A DNA stretch of 64,000 bases from CAYWPG01 sp964460035 (GTDB lineage: Bacteria > Pseudomonadota > Gammaproteobacteria > Nitrococcales > AK92), in NCBI GenBank assembly GCA_964460035.1, contig CAYWPG010000005.1, forward strand, positions 65,197 to 129,196, given 5' to 3'. The translations under genes and the position numbers were made by a program. The first letter of the stretch is position 1, and each line of letters begins with the position of its first letter. The notes under the pieces are model-generated. The model was not told where the DNA came from and ran no database searches. It was given only the letters and a program-made list of their open reading frames with translations. Positions 42,860 to 51,526 of the stretch are shown here, in pieces.

Positions 42860-44266
42860 TCAGCGATCGGTGGAAAGGTTAGCCAAACGCTGCCGGGCCC
42901 GAGCGACCTGGGCGCGCACCTGCTCCGGCGCCGTACCGCCGTAGTGGGAGCGGGCCGCGACAGAGCCTTCCAGTGTAAGCACTTGATAGACGTCCTCGCC
43001 GATCGCAGCGGAGAATCGCTGCAGCTCCTCCAGACTCATTTCCGATAGGTCCTTGCCCTGTTCTACCCCATAACGCACTGCTTTGCCGACGATTTCGTGG
43101 GCATCGCGGAACGGCACTCCCTTGCGAACCAGGTAGTCGGCCAGGTCGGTAGCCGTGGCGAAGCCTTTGCGGGCGGCCTGATACATGGCGTCGGCGTTCA
43201 CCGTCAGCGCGGGCACCATGTCGGCAAACGCGCGCACGCAGTTGTACAGCGTATCGACGGTGTCGAATAGCGGTTCTTTATCTTCCTGATTGTCCCGGTT
43301 GTAGGCGAGCGGCTGCGACTTCATCAGAGTCAGCAGCGCCATCAGATGGCCGTTGACGCGGGCGGTCTTGCCCCGCACCAGCTCGGCTACGTCCGGGTTC
43401 TTCTTCTGCGGCATGATCGAGGAGCCGGTGCAGAAACGGTCGGGCAGCTCGATGAAGCCGGTCAGCGGGGACGCCCAGAGAATCAGCTCTTCCGCCATGC
43501 GCGAAAGATGCGTCATGGTCAGTGCGGCAGCGGCCGCGAACTCGATGGCGAAGTCCCGGTCGGACACCGCATCCAGAGAGTTGGCGCTGGGCCGGTCGAA
43601 GCCGAGTTCGGCGGCCGTGAGCTGGCGATCGATCGGAAAGCTGGTGCCGGCCAATGCGGCAGAGCCCAGCGGCATCACGTTCATGCGCTTGGCGCAGTCT
43701 TCCAGGCGGCCCTGATCGCGCACGAGCATCTCGTACCACGCCAGCATGTGGTGTCCGAAGGTGATTGGCTGCGCCACCTGCAAGTGAGTGAAGCCCGGCA
43801 TGATAGTGTCGGCCTCGCGCTCGGCCAGATCGACCAGCCCGCTTTGGAAGCGTATCAGCTCCTTGATAATCGCCTGGATGCTGTCGCGCAGGTACAGCCG
43901 AATGTCGGTGGCAACCTGATCGTTGCGGGAGCGGCCCGTATGCAGTTTCTTGCCGGCATCGCCGATCCGGTCGGTGAGCCGCTTCTCTATGTTCATGTGA
44001 ACGTCTTCGAGTTCGGGTAGCCACTTGAACTCGCCACGTTCGATCTCGACCAGAATCTCTTCCAGGCCGCTAACGATCGCATCGCGCTCTGCCGTTGTAA
44101 GCACGCCGACGGCTGCGAGCATGCGCGCATGGGCAATCGAGCCACGAATATCGTGCAGGTAGAGCCGGCGGTCGAAATGCTCTGACGCTGTGAACTGTGC
44201 CACAAAGGCATCCGTGGCCTCGGTGAAACGACCGGTCCACAATTGGCTCGAGGTCTTGTCGCTCAT
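42860..44266 (-). CDS. argH: Argininosuccinate lyase
   Basis: 468 aa cytoplasmic enzyme, last step of arginine synthesis: splits argininosuccinate into arginine and fumarate. The fumarase/aspartase signature GSSIMPQKKNP is near residues 279-289, with 'TGRSRNDQVATD' and 'PGFTHLQVAQP' earlier in the sequence. The frame extends far upstream over algZ, but the family start MSDKTSSQLW at 44266 is clear. It is divergent from algZ, as in Pseudomonas. Confidence 0.97.
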   Translation of the reverse strand: MSDKTSSQLWTGRFTEATDAFVAQFTASEHFDRRLYLHDIRGSIAHARMLAAVGVLTTAERDAIVSGLEEILVEIERGEFKWLPELEDVHMNIEKRLTDRIGDAGKKLHTGRSRNDQVATDIRLYLRDSIQAIIKELIRFQSGLVDLAEREADTIMPGFTHLQVAQPITFGHHMLAWYEMLVRDQGRLEDCAKRMNVMPLGSAALAGTSFPIDRQLTAAELGFDRPSANSLDAVSDRDFAIEFAAAAALTMTHLSRMAEELILWASPLTGFIELPDRFCTGSSIMPQKKNPDVAELVRGKTARVNGHLMALLTLMKSQPLAYNRDNQEDKEPLFDTVDTLYNCVRAFADMVPALTVNADAMYQAARKGFATATDLADYLVRKGVPFRDAHEIVGKAVRYGVEQGKDLSEMSLEELQRFSAAIGEDVYQVLTLEGSVAARSHYGGTAPEQVRAQVARARQRLANLSTDR

Positions 44267-44407
44267 CTGTGGGATCCCATGCTGACGTGAGTGTGGCTGA
44301 CCGGGCCGAACCCCTGCCGGCCAGGGGTCGCTAGTATAACGTTCGCCAGCCGGCGCTTGCACTCGCCTGTCGCCCCGACCACACTTCGATGGGGAGGGAG
44401 CGAGGGC

Positions 44408-45508
44408 GTGGCCTTGCGCGCGTACATGGATAAGAACAACAACCTTCGCGACGGAATGGACGATGCGAGCGCACGCTCGTTGACCGGCGACGAGCTCTTC
44501 CTGCCGGATTTTCGCGATGTCGGCAGCCTGCTCGTGCTGGTGATAGTGGCCGAGCTGCTGGCCTTCGTGCTGGTGCTCGCCGCGCCGCCGGATCCGGACC
44601 CTTGGCAGGCATTGAGCCTGACCTCCCTGTTCGTGCAATGGATCGTTCTCGCCAGCGCCGCGGGCATGGCCGCATTCCGTCCCCTGCTTGCCGGACGCGG
44701 CAACGCGATCGCAGCTACCGTCGCTTATGCCTGGGTACTGATTGTTACCGCCGCCGTCAGCTATGGCGGTTACCGACTGCTGGAGCCGGCCGCGCTCGCC
44801 GGCCCGCGCGAATTCGTACTGCGTTCGCTGGGCGTCGCCGGCATAGTCGCGGCAGTGGCCCTGCGCTATCTCTACATGCAGCACGAGTGGAAGCGGCGGC
44901 TGGAGAGCGAGTCCGCGGCGCGTATCGAGGCGCTGCAGGCGCGCATACGTCCTCACTTTCTATTCAACAGCCTCAACACCATAGCCGCCATGATCGAAGC
45001 GGCTCCCAAAGCGGCCGAAGCGGCGGTAGAGGATTTGGCCGATCTGTTCCGTGCGGCGCTGGCAGCGAACAGCCGTTTAGTGCCGCTATGCGACGAGCTG
45101 GCGCTCGCGCGCGGCTACCTCGCGCTGGAGCATCTGCGGCTGGGCGAACGGCTCCAGGTGGAGTGGGATGTGGATACGCTGCCGGTGGATGCGCTGGTGC
45201 CGCCGCTGACTTTGCAACCCTTACTGGAGAACGCGGTTTACCACGGCATAGAACCGCGGGTGGAGGGGGGCTTGATCCGCATCGCCGGGCGCCGTGCAGG
45301 CGGGCAGCTAATCATCGAGCTAAGCAATCCCGCAGGTGGCGGCGCCGGCCGGCGCGGGATCGGGATGGCTCAGCAGAATATACGCGAGCGCCTGCGCCTG
45401 GCTTTCGGCCGTCGGGCCAGGCTGGCTGTTGAGACTGCCTACAACCGGTATCGCGTCGAGCTCACTCTGCCCTATCTGAACAGGTCGAATGAGAATACTG
45501 ATCGCTGA
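44408..45508 (+). CDS. algZ: LytS-type sensor histidine kinase AlgZ/FimS
   Basis: 366 aa inner-membrane kinase of the His_kinase/LytS family. Four membrane segments (about 40-160) precede the kinase motif 'RPHFLFNSLNTIAAMIE' with H183 and an ATPase domain ('LQPLLENAVYHGIEP', 'GIGMAQQNIRERL'). In Pseudomonas AlgZ acts with AlgR on alginate, type IV pili and virulence; targets here are unknown. GTG at 44408 is chosen because GGAGGGAG lies seven bases upstream; the first ATG, six codons later, has none. It overlaps algR by 20 bases. Confidence 0.9.
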   Translation: MALRAYMDKNNNLRDGMDDASARSLTGDELFLPDFRDVGSLLVLVIVAELLAFVLVLAAPPDPDPWQALSLTSLFVQWIVLASAAGMAAFRPLLAGRGNAIAATVAYAWVLIVTAAVSYGGYRLLEPAALAGPREFVLRSLGVAGIVAAVALRYLYMQHEWKRRLESESAARIEALQARIRPHFLFNSLNTIAAMIEAAPKAAEAAVEDLADLFRAALAANSRLVPLCDELALARGYLALEHLRLGERLQVEWDVDTLPVDALVPPLTLQPLLENAVYHGIEPRVEGGLIRIAGRRAGGQLIIELSNPAGGGAGRRGIGMAQQNIRERLRLAFGRRARLAVETAYNRYRVELTLPYLNRSNENTDR

Positions 45509-46226
45509 CGACGAGGCTCCCGCACGCAAGCGCTTGCGCACACTGATCGAGGCCATAGGCGAGCACCGTGTCGTCGCCGAAGCGGATAACGGTGCCGCTA
45601 CGCTGGCGATGGTGGAGCAGCATCGTCCGGAAGTGGTGCTGCTCGATATCCGCATGCCTGGCATGGACGGGCTGGAGACTGCGGCAAGGCTCAGTCTGTC
45701 GGCGGAGCCGCCGGCTGTAATCTTTGTCACCGCATACGCCGATCACGCCCTGCAGGCTTTCGAGACCGAGGCGGTGGATTATCTGCTCAAGCCGGTACGC
45801 CGCGAGCGCCTGATCGAGGCGCTGCACAAGGCACGCCGGCTCAATCGCGCTCAGCTCGACGCCCTGGCGCAGCTGCAGGCCCGATCCGGCAAGCGCGACC
45901 ACATCCTCTGCCGGCGGCGCGGCCGTCTGGAGCTGATCGCCTTGGACGATATTCGCTTTTTCCGCGCCGAACAGAAATACGTTACCGTCAATCATCTGCA
46001 TGGCGAGGATCTGATCGAGGACTCGCTGCGAGCGCTAGAGCGGGAGTTTCCGCAGCGGCTGCTTCGCATCCACCGCAACGCTTTGGTGAATCCAGGCTTC
46101 ATCGCCGGGCTGGAGCGCGCTGGGGGGCAGTGTTTCATTCTTTTGCGCGACAACGACCAGCGTCTGGAGGTAAGCCGTAGGCATCTGGCCGAGGTTCGGG
46201 CAGTGCTACGTCGATTGGGGTACTAG
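45489..46226 (+). CDS. algR: LytTR response regulator AlgR
   Basis: 245 aa DNA-binding regulator. A receiver domain (D53 in 'LLDIRMPGMDG', K in 'LLKPV') is joined to a C-terminal LytTR domain (from about 140, 'FFRAEQKYVTVNHL', 'RIHRNALVNPGFI'). It starts inside the last codons of algZ, showing translational coupling, and the pair forms a two-component system. The Pseudomonas gene order argH-algZ-algR-hemC is retained. Confidence 0.93.
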   Translation: MRILIADDEAPARKRLRTLIEAIGEHRVVAEADNGAATLAMVEQHRPEVVLLDIRMPGMDGLETAARLSLSAEPPAVIFVTAYADHALQAFETEAVDYLLKPVRRERLIEALHKARRLNRAQLDALAQLQARSGKRDHILCRRRGRLELIALDDIRFFRAEQKYVTVNHLHGEDLIEDSLRALEREFPQRLLRIHRNALVNPGFIAGLERAGGQCFILLRDNDQRLEVSRRHLAEVRAVLRRLGY

Positions 46227-46556
46227 AGAGGCCCTCATATCTTGTGTTGTGCCGGTGTCGATGCGCCAGGCGCCCCGAAGGGCACGGTATGCGTGAACGG
46301 GAGCCGCCGGGTTCTTGTGCGTCCCTTACGCCGTCCCCATGCAGTGGAAGCCGACTCCAAAGGCCTGTTCCCACGTTTTGCGTTGCCGCCGCGCAGGTGT
46401 GACTGCGGCCGTTCAGCCGCATGCATCTCCAGGTCCTGGCGCAGGCATGAAATGTGAGAACAGGTCCCGGGTCTGCGCCACATCCATCCTCAAGCCCGTG
46501 ACCGCAACCCGTTGCCATGGCATGCTATGAGGCTGGTTTGCCTGCCGAGGATAGTC
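46227..46556. other. Gap between algR and hemC, nothing recognised
   Basis: 330 bases on the plus strand between algR and hemC. It probably contains the hemC promoter, but I see no convincing boxes, terminator or small gene. Open frames here lack ribosome binding sites. Confidence 0.4.
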
Positions 46557-47486
46557 ATGTCCGATCAGCTCATTCGTATCGCCACTCGGAAGAGTCCGCT
46601 TGCGGTTTGGCAGGCCGAGCACGTAGCGAGTGCGCTCAAAGCCAGGCACCCGGGGCTCGAGGTGGAACTGGTGCGCATGACTACCCGTGGCGACAAGATC
46701 CTCGATGCGCCGCTGGCCCAGATTGGCGGCAAGGCGTTGTTCGTCAAGGAGCTCGAGGAAGGTCTGTTCGAGGGTCGCGCCGATATCGCCGTGCACTCCA
46801 TGAAAGACGTCCCGGCGCAGTTGCCTGAAGGACTGCATCTACCGGTGATTATGGAGCGCGAGGATCCGCGCGATGCGTTCGTCTCGAACGCCTATGCGGA
46901 TTTAGACGAGTTGCCGGTTGGCGCCCATGTGGGTACGGCCAGCCTGCGCCGGCAATGTCAGTTGCTGGCCCGGCGTCCGGATCTGCGTATCAGCCCGCTG
47001 CGCGGCAATGTGCAGACACGGTTGGCGAAGCTGGATGCCGGCGAGTTCGATGCGATCGTGCTCGCCGTCTCCGGCTTGAAACGCCTGGGGCTGGAGGAGC
47101 GAATCCGGTCCATATTGCCGGCGGAGCTGAGCCTGCCCGCGGTGGGCCAAGGTGCGCTTGGTATAGAGTGCCGCCAAGGCGACACCCGAGTGGAAGCCTT
47201 GATTGCCGACTTGAACCACCAGCCCACTCAGCTGCGGGTGAGCGCTGAGCGGGCGATGAACGCCTGTCTGCAGGGAAGCTGCCAGGTGCCGATCGGCGCC
47301 TATGCCGAGATCGAGGACGGCGAGCTTTTTCTGCGCGGCTTGGTGGGAACCCTGGACGGTCGGCGCGTGGTGCGCGGCGAGATTCGTGGCTCCCTAGATC
47401 AGGCCAGCGAGCTGGGTCGGCAGCTGGGTGAGGAGCTGCTGGCGCGCGGCGGGCGCGAGATCCTCGCCGAGCTTTTCGATCAGTAA
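46557..47486 (+). CDS. hemC: Hydroxymethylbilane synthase (porphobilinogen deaminase)
   Basis: 309 aa. Joins four porphobilinogen units into hydroxymethylbilane in haem synthesis. The dipyrromethane cofactor is held by C242 in 'GSCQVPIGAYA', the same number as in E. coli; 'ATRKSPLAVWQAEHV' and 'IAVHSMKDVPAQLPEG' are the conserved N-terminal blocks. ATG at 46557 matches the family start. hemD begins four bases after its stop codon, so the hem genes form an operon. Confidence 0.97.
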   Translation: MSDQLIRIATRKSPLAVWQAEHVASALKARHPGLEVELVRMTTRGDKILDAPLAQIGGKALFVKELEEGLFEGRADIAVHSMKDVPAQLPEGLHLPVIMEREDPRDAFVSNAYADLDELPVGAHVGTASLRRQCQLLARRPDLRISPLRGNVQTRLAKLDAGEFDAIVLAVSGLKRLGLEERIRSILPAELSLPAVGQGALGIECRQGDTRVEALIADLNHQPTQLRVSAERAMNACLQGSCQVPIGAYAEIEDGELFLRGLVGTLDGRRVVRGEIRGSLDQASELGRQLGEELLARGGREILAELFDQ

Positions 47487-47490
47487 GCGT

Positions 47491-48270
47491 ATGACAGCAG
47501 AACTGCCCCTGGCAGGCTTGTCCGTGTTGGTTACACGGCCCGCACCGCAAGGAGAGCCTTTGTGCGAGGCGCTGCGAGCGGCCGGTGCCAGGGCGGTATG
47601 GCTGCCCACCCTGCAGGTCGAGCCGGTACGGTCGAGCCCGGCGCTGGACGCAGCGCTCTCATCGGTACCGGTAGCCGATTGGGCCATATTCGCCAGCCCC
47701 AACGCCGTCAATTACGGCTTGCGGCTGCTCGCCGAGCGTGGGCTGCGATTGCCGCATTGGGTGCGGCTTGCTACGGTCGGCGCCGGCACCGCCAAGGTGC
47801 TGCGGGATCATGGTTACGTAGTGACCTGCAAACCTAGCAGCGGCTTTACGAGCGAGGCGCTGCTGGATATGCCCGAGTTCGCCGTGGGCCCGGGCGAGCG
47901 GGTGCTGATCTTTCGGGGCGAGGGCGGCAGGGCGCTGCTTGGCGAGACCTTGCGGCAGCGCGGCGCTAAAGTGAAGTTCGTGGAAGTGTACCGGCGCGCC
48001 CGCCCGCCAGTGGATGCCGCCGCTGCGCTTGCCGCTTGGGGGCAGGCAAGCCGGCGTTGGGTCATAGTGACCAGCGAAGAAGGCTTGGGCAATCTGGTGC
48101 AGATGGTCGGGCCTTCGGTGCATGAGCTGCAGGAAGCCGGTCTGATAACGGTCAGCGAACGCATTGCCCAAAGCGCGCAACGGCGAGGCTGGCGTGGACC
48201 GGTTCGCATCGCGGCCGAACCTGGCAATAGCGGTTTGTTCAGCGCTCTTGTCGACGCCGTCAACCAATAG
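47491..48270 (+). CDS. hemD: Uroporphyrinogen-III synthase
   Basis: 259 aa. Cyclises hydroxymethylbilane with inversion of ring D to uroporphyrinogen III. The family is weakly conserved, but 'VLVTRPAPQGEPLCEALRAAG', 'WAIFASPNAVNYG', 'FRGEGGRALLGETLRQRGA' and the C-terminal 'ITVSERIAQSA' are recognisable. ATG at 47491 is four bases from the hemC stop, and hemX begins 20 bases downstream. Confidence 0.93.
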   Translation: MTAELPLAGLSVLVTRPAPQGEPLCEALRAAGARAVWLPTLQVEPVRSSPALDAALSSVPVADWAIFASPNAVNYGLRLLAERGLRLPHWVRLATVGAGTAKVLRDHGYVVTCKPSSGFTSEALLDMPEFAVGPGERVLIFRGEGGRALLGETLRQRGAKVKFVEVYRRARPPVDAAAALAAWGQASRRWVIVTSEEGLGNLVQMVGPSVHELQEAGLITVSERIAQSAQRRGWRGPVRIAAEPGNSGLFSALVDAVNQ

Positions 48271-48290
48271 CGAGCTAACCCGAGACAGAT

Positions 48291-49478
48291 ATGGCAGAGG
48301 ACGACAAGGAAAAACCGGCGCCGCAGGAAGGGGATGCACCTGCCGAGCCGGCCACGGGGCCTGACGCGCAAAGCGCTCCTACGCCAGCGCAGCCAGCTGA
48401 GGAAGCGCCGCCCGAGCCCGGTACGCCGGCGAGCTCGCGCGCCGACGCCAAGGCGCCCCGCAACCGCGCGGGCAGCCTCGCACTGCTGCTAGTGTTGCTG
48501 CTCGCTGGCGCTGCCGGGTTCGGCGCCTGGTATCTCTGGCAGGAGCTGCAAGAGCTGCGCACCGAGCGGGAGGCCTTCGCTTCGGCTTCGGAGGTGCGAC
48601 AGCTGGAGGAGCAGCTAAGTACTGCGAGTCGCCAGGCGCAGGAAGCGCAGGCGCGTCTCGCGGCATTGGCTCAAGATCGCGCCGAGCTCGATCAGGAGCT
48701 GGTGCGTCAGCAGGAGGCACTAGGCGAGCTGACCAACAATCAGCAGGCGTTGGCGCAGCGGATGTCGCGCATCGATGCCATGGCCGAAGCGTACCGCAGC
48801 GATTGGACGCGTGCGGAAGCCGCTTACTTGGCGCGGATCGCCGTACATCGCTTGCGGTTCCATCGTGACGTCGATGCGGCATTGGATGCGCTGCGCATGG
48901 CCGATGCGCTCCTCGCGGAACTGGGTACGGAAGCTATCGCCCAGCGACAGGCGGTGAACCGCGCTGTGGAGCGGCTGCTCCGGGTAGAGATGCCATCGAC
49001 CGAGGAGCTGGCCACCCGGCTGGATGCTCTGCTCGATGTGCTGCCCTCCTTGCCGCTGGTGCGCGAGGTGGAACGCACCGAGAACGAGCCGATGACCCCC
49101 GATCCCGCTGCCGCCGAGGACTGGCGCGAGGCCTTGAACCGTGCCTGGGCGCGATTCAAGGAAACTCTGGGGGAGTTGGTCATCGTTCAGCGCGAGCGCG
49201 ATGTGGTGCCGCTGCTGGCGCCGCCGGAGCGCTACTTCCTGTTCCAGAATCTGCGGCTGGGCTTGCAGAGCGCCCGCCTCGCGTTGCTCAACGGCGATCC
49301 TTCCCTTTACCGTCGCAGCTTGCAGCAATCGGAGGAGTGGCTCGCGGAGTACTACGATCGCGAGGATCCGCGTGTAGAAGCCGTGCGTCAGGAGCTGCGC
49401 AGCTTGGCCGAGGTTGCGATTGCGCCTGCATTGCCGGATATCGAGCCGGTGCTGGAACCCATTTTCGATAGGAACTGA
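48291..49478 (+). CDS. hemX: HemX family membrane protein
   Basis: 395 aa. An acidic, Pro/Ala-rich N terminus (1-58) is followed by one membrane helix (about 62-83), a long coiled coil (about 90-165) and a soluble C-terminal domain. Despite its historic label as uroporphyrinogen-III C-methyltransferase, this family lacks a methyltransferase domain and its role is unclear; it is normally encoded between hemD and hemY, as here. Confidence 0.92.
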   Translation: MAEDDKEKPAPQEGDAPAEPATGPDAQSAPTPAQPAEEAPPEPGTPASSRADAKAPRNRAGSLALLLVLLLAGAAGFGAWYLWQELQELRTEREAFASASEVRQLEEQLSTASRQAQEAQARLAALAQDRAELDQELVRQQEALGELTNNQQALAQRMSRIDAMAEAYRSDWTRAEAAYLARIAVHRLRFHRDVDAALDALRMADALLAELGTEAIAQRQAVNRAVERLLRVEMPSTEELATRLDALLDVLPSLPLVREVERTENEPMTPDPAAAEDWREALNRAWARFKETLGELVIVQRERDVVPLLAPPERYFLFQNLRLGLQSARLALLNGDPSLYRRSLQQSEEWLAEYYDREDPRVEAVRQELRSLAEVAIAPALPDIEPVLEPIFDRN

Positions 49479-49489
49479 CGGAGGGCGCC

Positions 49490-50737
49490 ATGAAAAAACT
49501 GTTCGGCGTCCTCTTGCTCCTGCTGATCAGTGTCGCCGCTGCATTGTGGTTCCGCGACCAGGGCGGGTTCGTGATCGTCCGCATGGGCGAGTGGACCCTG
49601 GAGATGAGTGTGATCCTTTTCATCGGCTTCGTGCTGGTGACAGTGGTTGCGCTGTATCTGCTGATCGGCCTGCTGCGTCGTCTATTCGGGTTGCCGCGCG
49701 GGGTCCGTCGTTGGTGGGGGACGCGCAAGTCCTCCCGCGCCAGAAGAAGGCTGATCGAGGGACTTATCCACACGGCCGAGGGACGCAACGCCGAGGCCGA
49801 GAAAGTACTGCTCAAGGACATAGAGCGCAGCGATGCACCCATGCTGCATTACATGGTCGCCGCGGTCGCGGCCCAGGGTCAGGGGGCGGCGGACCGGCGC
49901 GACCGTTACCTGGCGTTGGCCGATCGTAGCGGCCGGCGCGTTAAGCTGGCTGTTGGCCTGTTGCAGGCGCAGCTGCAAATGGAGGCGGGGCAGTGGGAGC
50001 AAGCGCTGGCCACGGTCAGTTATCTCTATGAACGGCATCCCCAGCACCCGCGAGTGCTGAAGTTGATGATGCGTTGCTGCATCGCACTCAAAGAGTGGGA
50101 TCGCCTGGGTCAGCTGATCCCGGACCTCAGGCGGCGTGCGGTGGTTAGCGAGCCGGAACTGCGCAACCTCGAGCTTACGGCCGCCCGCTATGCGCTGGAG
50201 AAGGCCAGCCGCGAAGGCGATCGCGAGCTTGACCGCGCCTGGTCGGCGCTGGGCAAAGGGTTGCGCGAAGAGGACGAGCTGCTTTTGCTGTACGCCCGCG
50301 GTTTGGCCTTGCACGGGCGTGTGGAAGAGGCCGAGCGGATGCTGCGGGTGCGCCTGCAGAAGCGTTGGAGCGAATCGTTGCTCAAAGCGTATGCGGGGCT
50401 GGAGTTGGAGTCCGGGCGGCTGTTGGCGCAGTTGGAGAAATGGCTCAAGGAACGACCCGAGGATGCCGTGCTGCTGCACGCGGCGGGAAGACAGTGCCTG
50501 CGCAGTCAACTTTGGGGGCGGGCGCGGAGCTATTTCGAGGCGGCGGTTGCGCGCGATCCCCTGCCTGAAACGTACCAGGCATTGGGAGGAATTCTGGAGC
50601 AGCTCGGAGAAGTCAACGCGGCCCGCGATTGTTTCCGCAAAGCTACCGAGCTGGTGACCGGGCAGCCGACCTTGGCCGAGCTGACAGCGGCCGATAAGGC
50701 GGCCCTCGCTCGCCAAGCAACGAACAGCGGGCGATAA
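49490..50737 (+). CDS. hemY: HemY family protein with TPR repeats
   Basis: 415 aa. Two N-terminal membrane helices (about 3-20 and 41-62) carry the HemY_N domain, followed by tetratricopeptide-like helical repeats ('EQALATVSYLYERHPQHPRVLKLM', 'TYQALGGILEQLGEVNAARDCF'). Family members are linked to late haem synthesis by gene order only. It lies 11 bases after hemX and closes the hem operon. Its name must not be confused with the unrelated B. subtilis HemY oxidase. Confidence 0.93.
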   Translation: MKKLFGVLLLLLISVAAALWFRDQGGFVIVRMGEWTLEMSVILFIGFVLVTVVALYLLIGLLRRLFGLPRGVRRWWGTRKSSRARRRLIEGLIHTAEGRNAEAEKVLLKDIERSDAPMLHYMVAAVAAQGQGAADRRDRYLALADRSGRRVKLAVGLLQAQLQMEAGQWEQALATVSYLYERHPQHPRVLKLMMRCCIALKEWDRLGQLIPDLRRRAVVSEPELRNLELTAARYALEKASREGDRELDRAWSALGKGLREEDELLLLYARGLALHGRVEEAERMLRVRLQKRWSESLLKAYAGLELESGRLLAQLEKWLKERPEDAVLLHAAGRQCLRSQLWGRARSYFEAAVARDPLPETYQALGGILEQLGEVNAARDCFRKATELVTGQPTLAELTAADKAALARQATNSGR

Positions 50738-50838
50738 GTCACGGCGCACCTTTCTTGGTAAAGGAACCGCCTACTCATCTCGGCGCTGTGCACGGCGTTT
50801 GGACGTTGCTTGTAGCCGCCTTTTTGTTTTAGCTGATT

Positions 50839-51327
50839 CTAAAGACGCTCGCCGCTTCGTTGCGTTTCGCAACGGGCGCTGAATTGGCCGTCCTGCGTGG
50901 GATGCGAATGGCTGTGGAATGTCCCCGAGGCGCTGATCGTGCGTCCATCAAGTCGAAGGTGAGCGGAGTCGATCCGGGCGGTGTAACTGGTGGCTGGCGT
51001 ATTGCGCCGATAGCGCACGCGCAGCACGATGGCGGCGGAGTCGAGCGTGCCGTCGGCATTAACCGTGAACGGCTGGCCTAGTTCCGTTTCGCCGCGCCCG
51101 ATGAGCATGAAGCGCTTCCGCGGTGAGGTGTGCTGTATAGAGCAGATCCCGACAACGAAATGGAAGTTGCGCTCACCGAGTATGATGGTGCCGCTACGCG
51201 GCTGTTCCGGGAGATGCAGATCGCTGGCGGCGGCGCCAGCGCCAGGCATCGTATCGTGGCGACTGCTATCGCATCCGGCTATCGCGGCGAGGAGCAGCGC
51301 GGCCGCTCCCCAGACACGCATATCCAT
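50839..51327 (-). CDS. Small lipoprotein of unknown function
   Basis: 162 aa. The signal peptide ends in the lipobox 'AIAGC' (cysteine near residue 19), so it is membrane-anchored in the periplasm. The remaining residues form a beta-rich domain ('GTIILGERNFHFVVGIC', 'AIVLRVRYRRN', 'ARIDSAHLRLDGRTISASGTF') ending with a Cys that may pair with the one in 'GICSI'. ATG at 51327 is preferred because AGGGGAGGA is at the right distance; an ATG at 51333 is too close. No homologue is recognised. Confidence 0.65.
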   Translation of the reverse strand: MDMRVWGAAALLLAAIAGCDSSRHDTMPGAGAAASDLHLPEQPRSGTIILGERNFHFVVGICSIQHTSPRKRFMLIGRGETELGQPFTVNADGTLDSAAIVLRVRYRRNTPATSYTARIDSAHLRLDGRTISASGTFHSHSHPTQDGQFSARCETQRSGERL

Positions 51328-51453
51328 ACGCATTCCTCCCCTCCATGAAGATGATCATCCTCACAGATGGGGATGGCGCGGTATGCCTCCTAGCATCGAT
51401 TTGCGTTCGTTGCGCGTGCCTATTGGCGCAGCGCGTGCAGTGGGTGCGTTGCG

Positions 51454-51492
51454 CCAATCGCATCATGCCCGGCGCGGGCATGATGCGATTGG
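51454..51492. repeat. Perfect 18-bp inverted repeat
   Basis: Arms 51454-51471 and 51475-51492 match without error around three bases (GCG). It lies between the quinone reductase end and the lipoprotein gene start, both on the minus strand. It would form a very stable hairpin but no T-run follows on either strand. Confidence 0.8.
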
Positions 51493-51526
51493 GAGCGGAT
51501 GACCTGCTACGGGATGCGGCCTGCGG

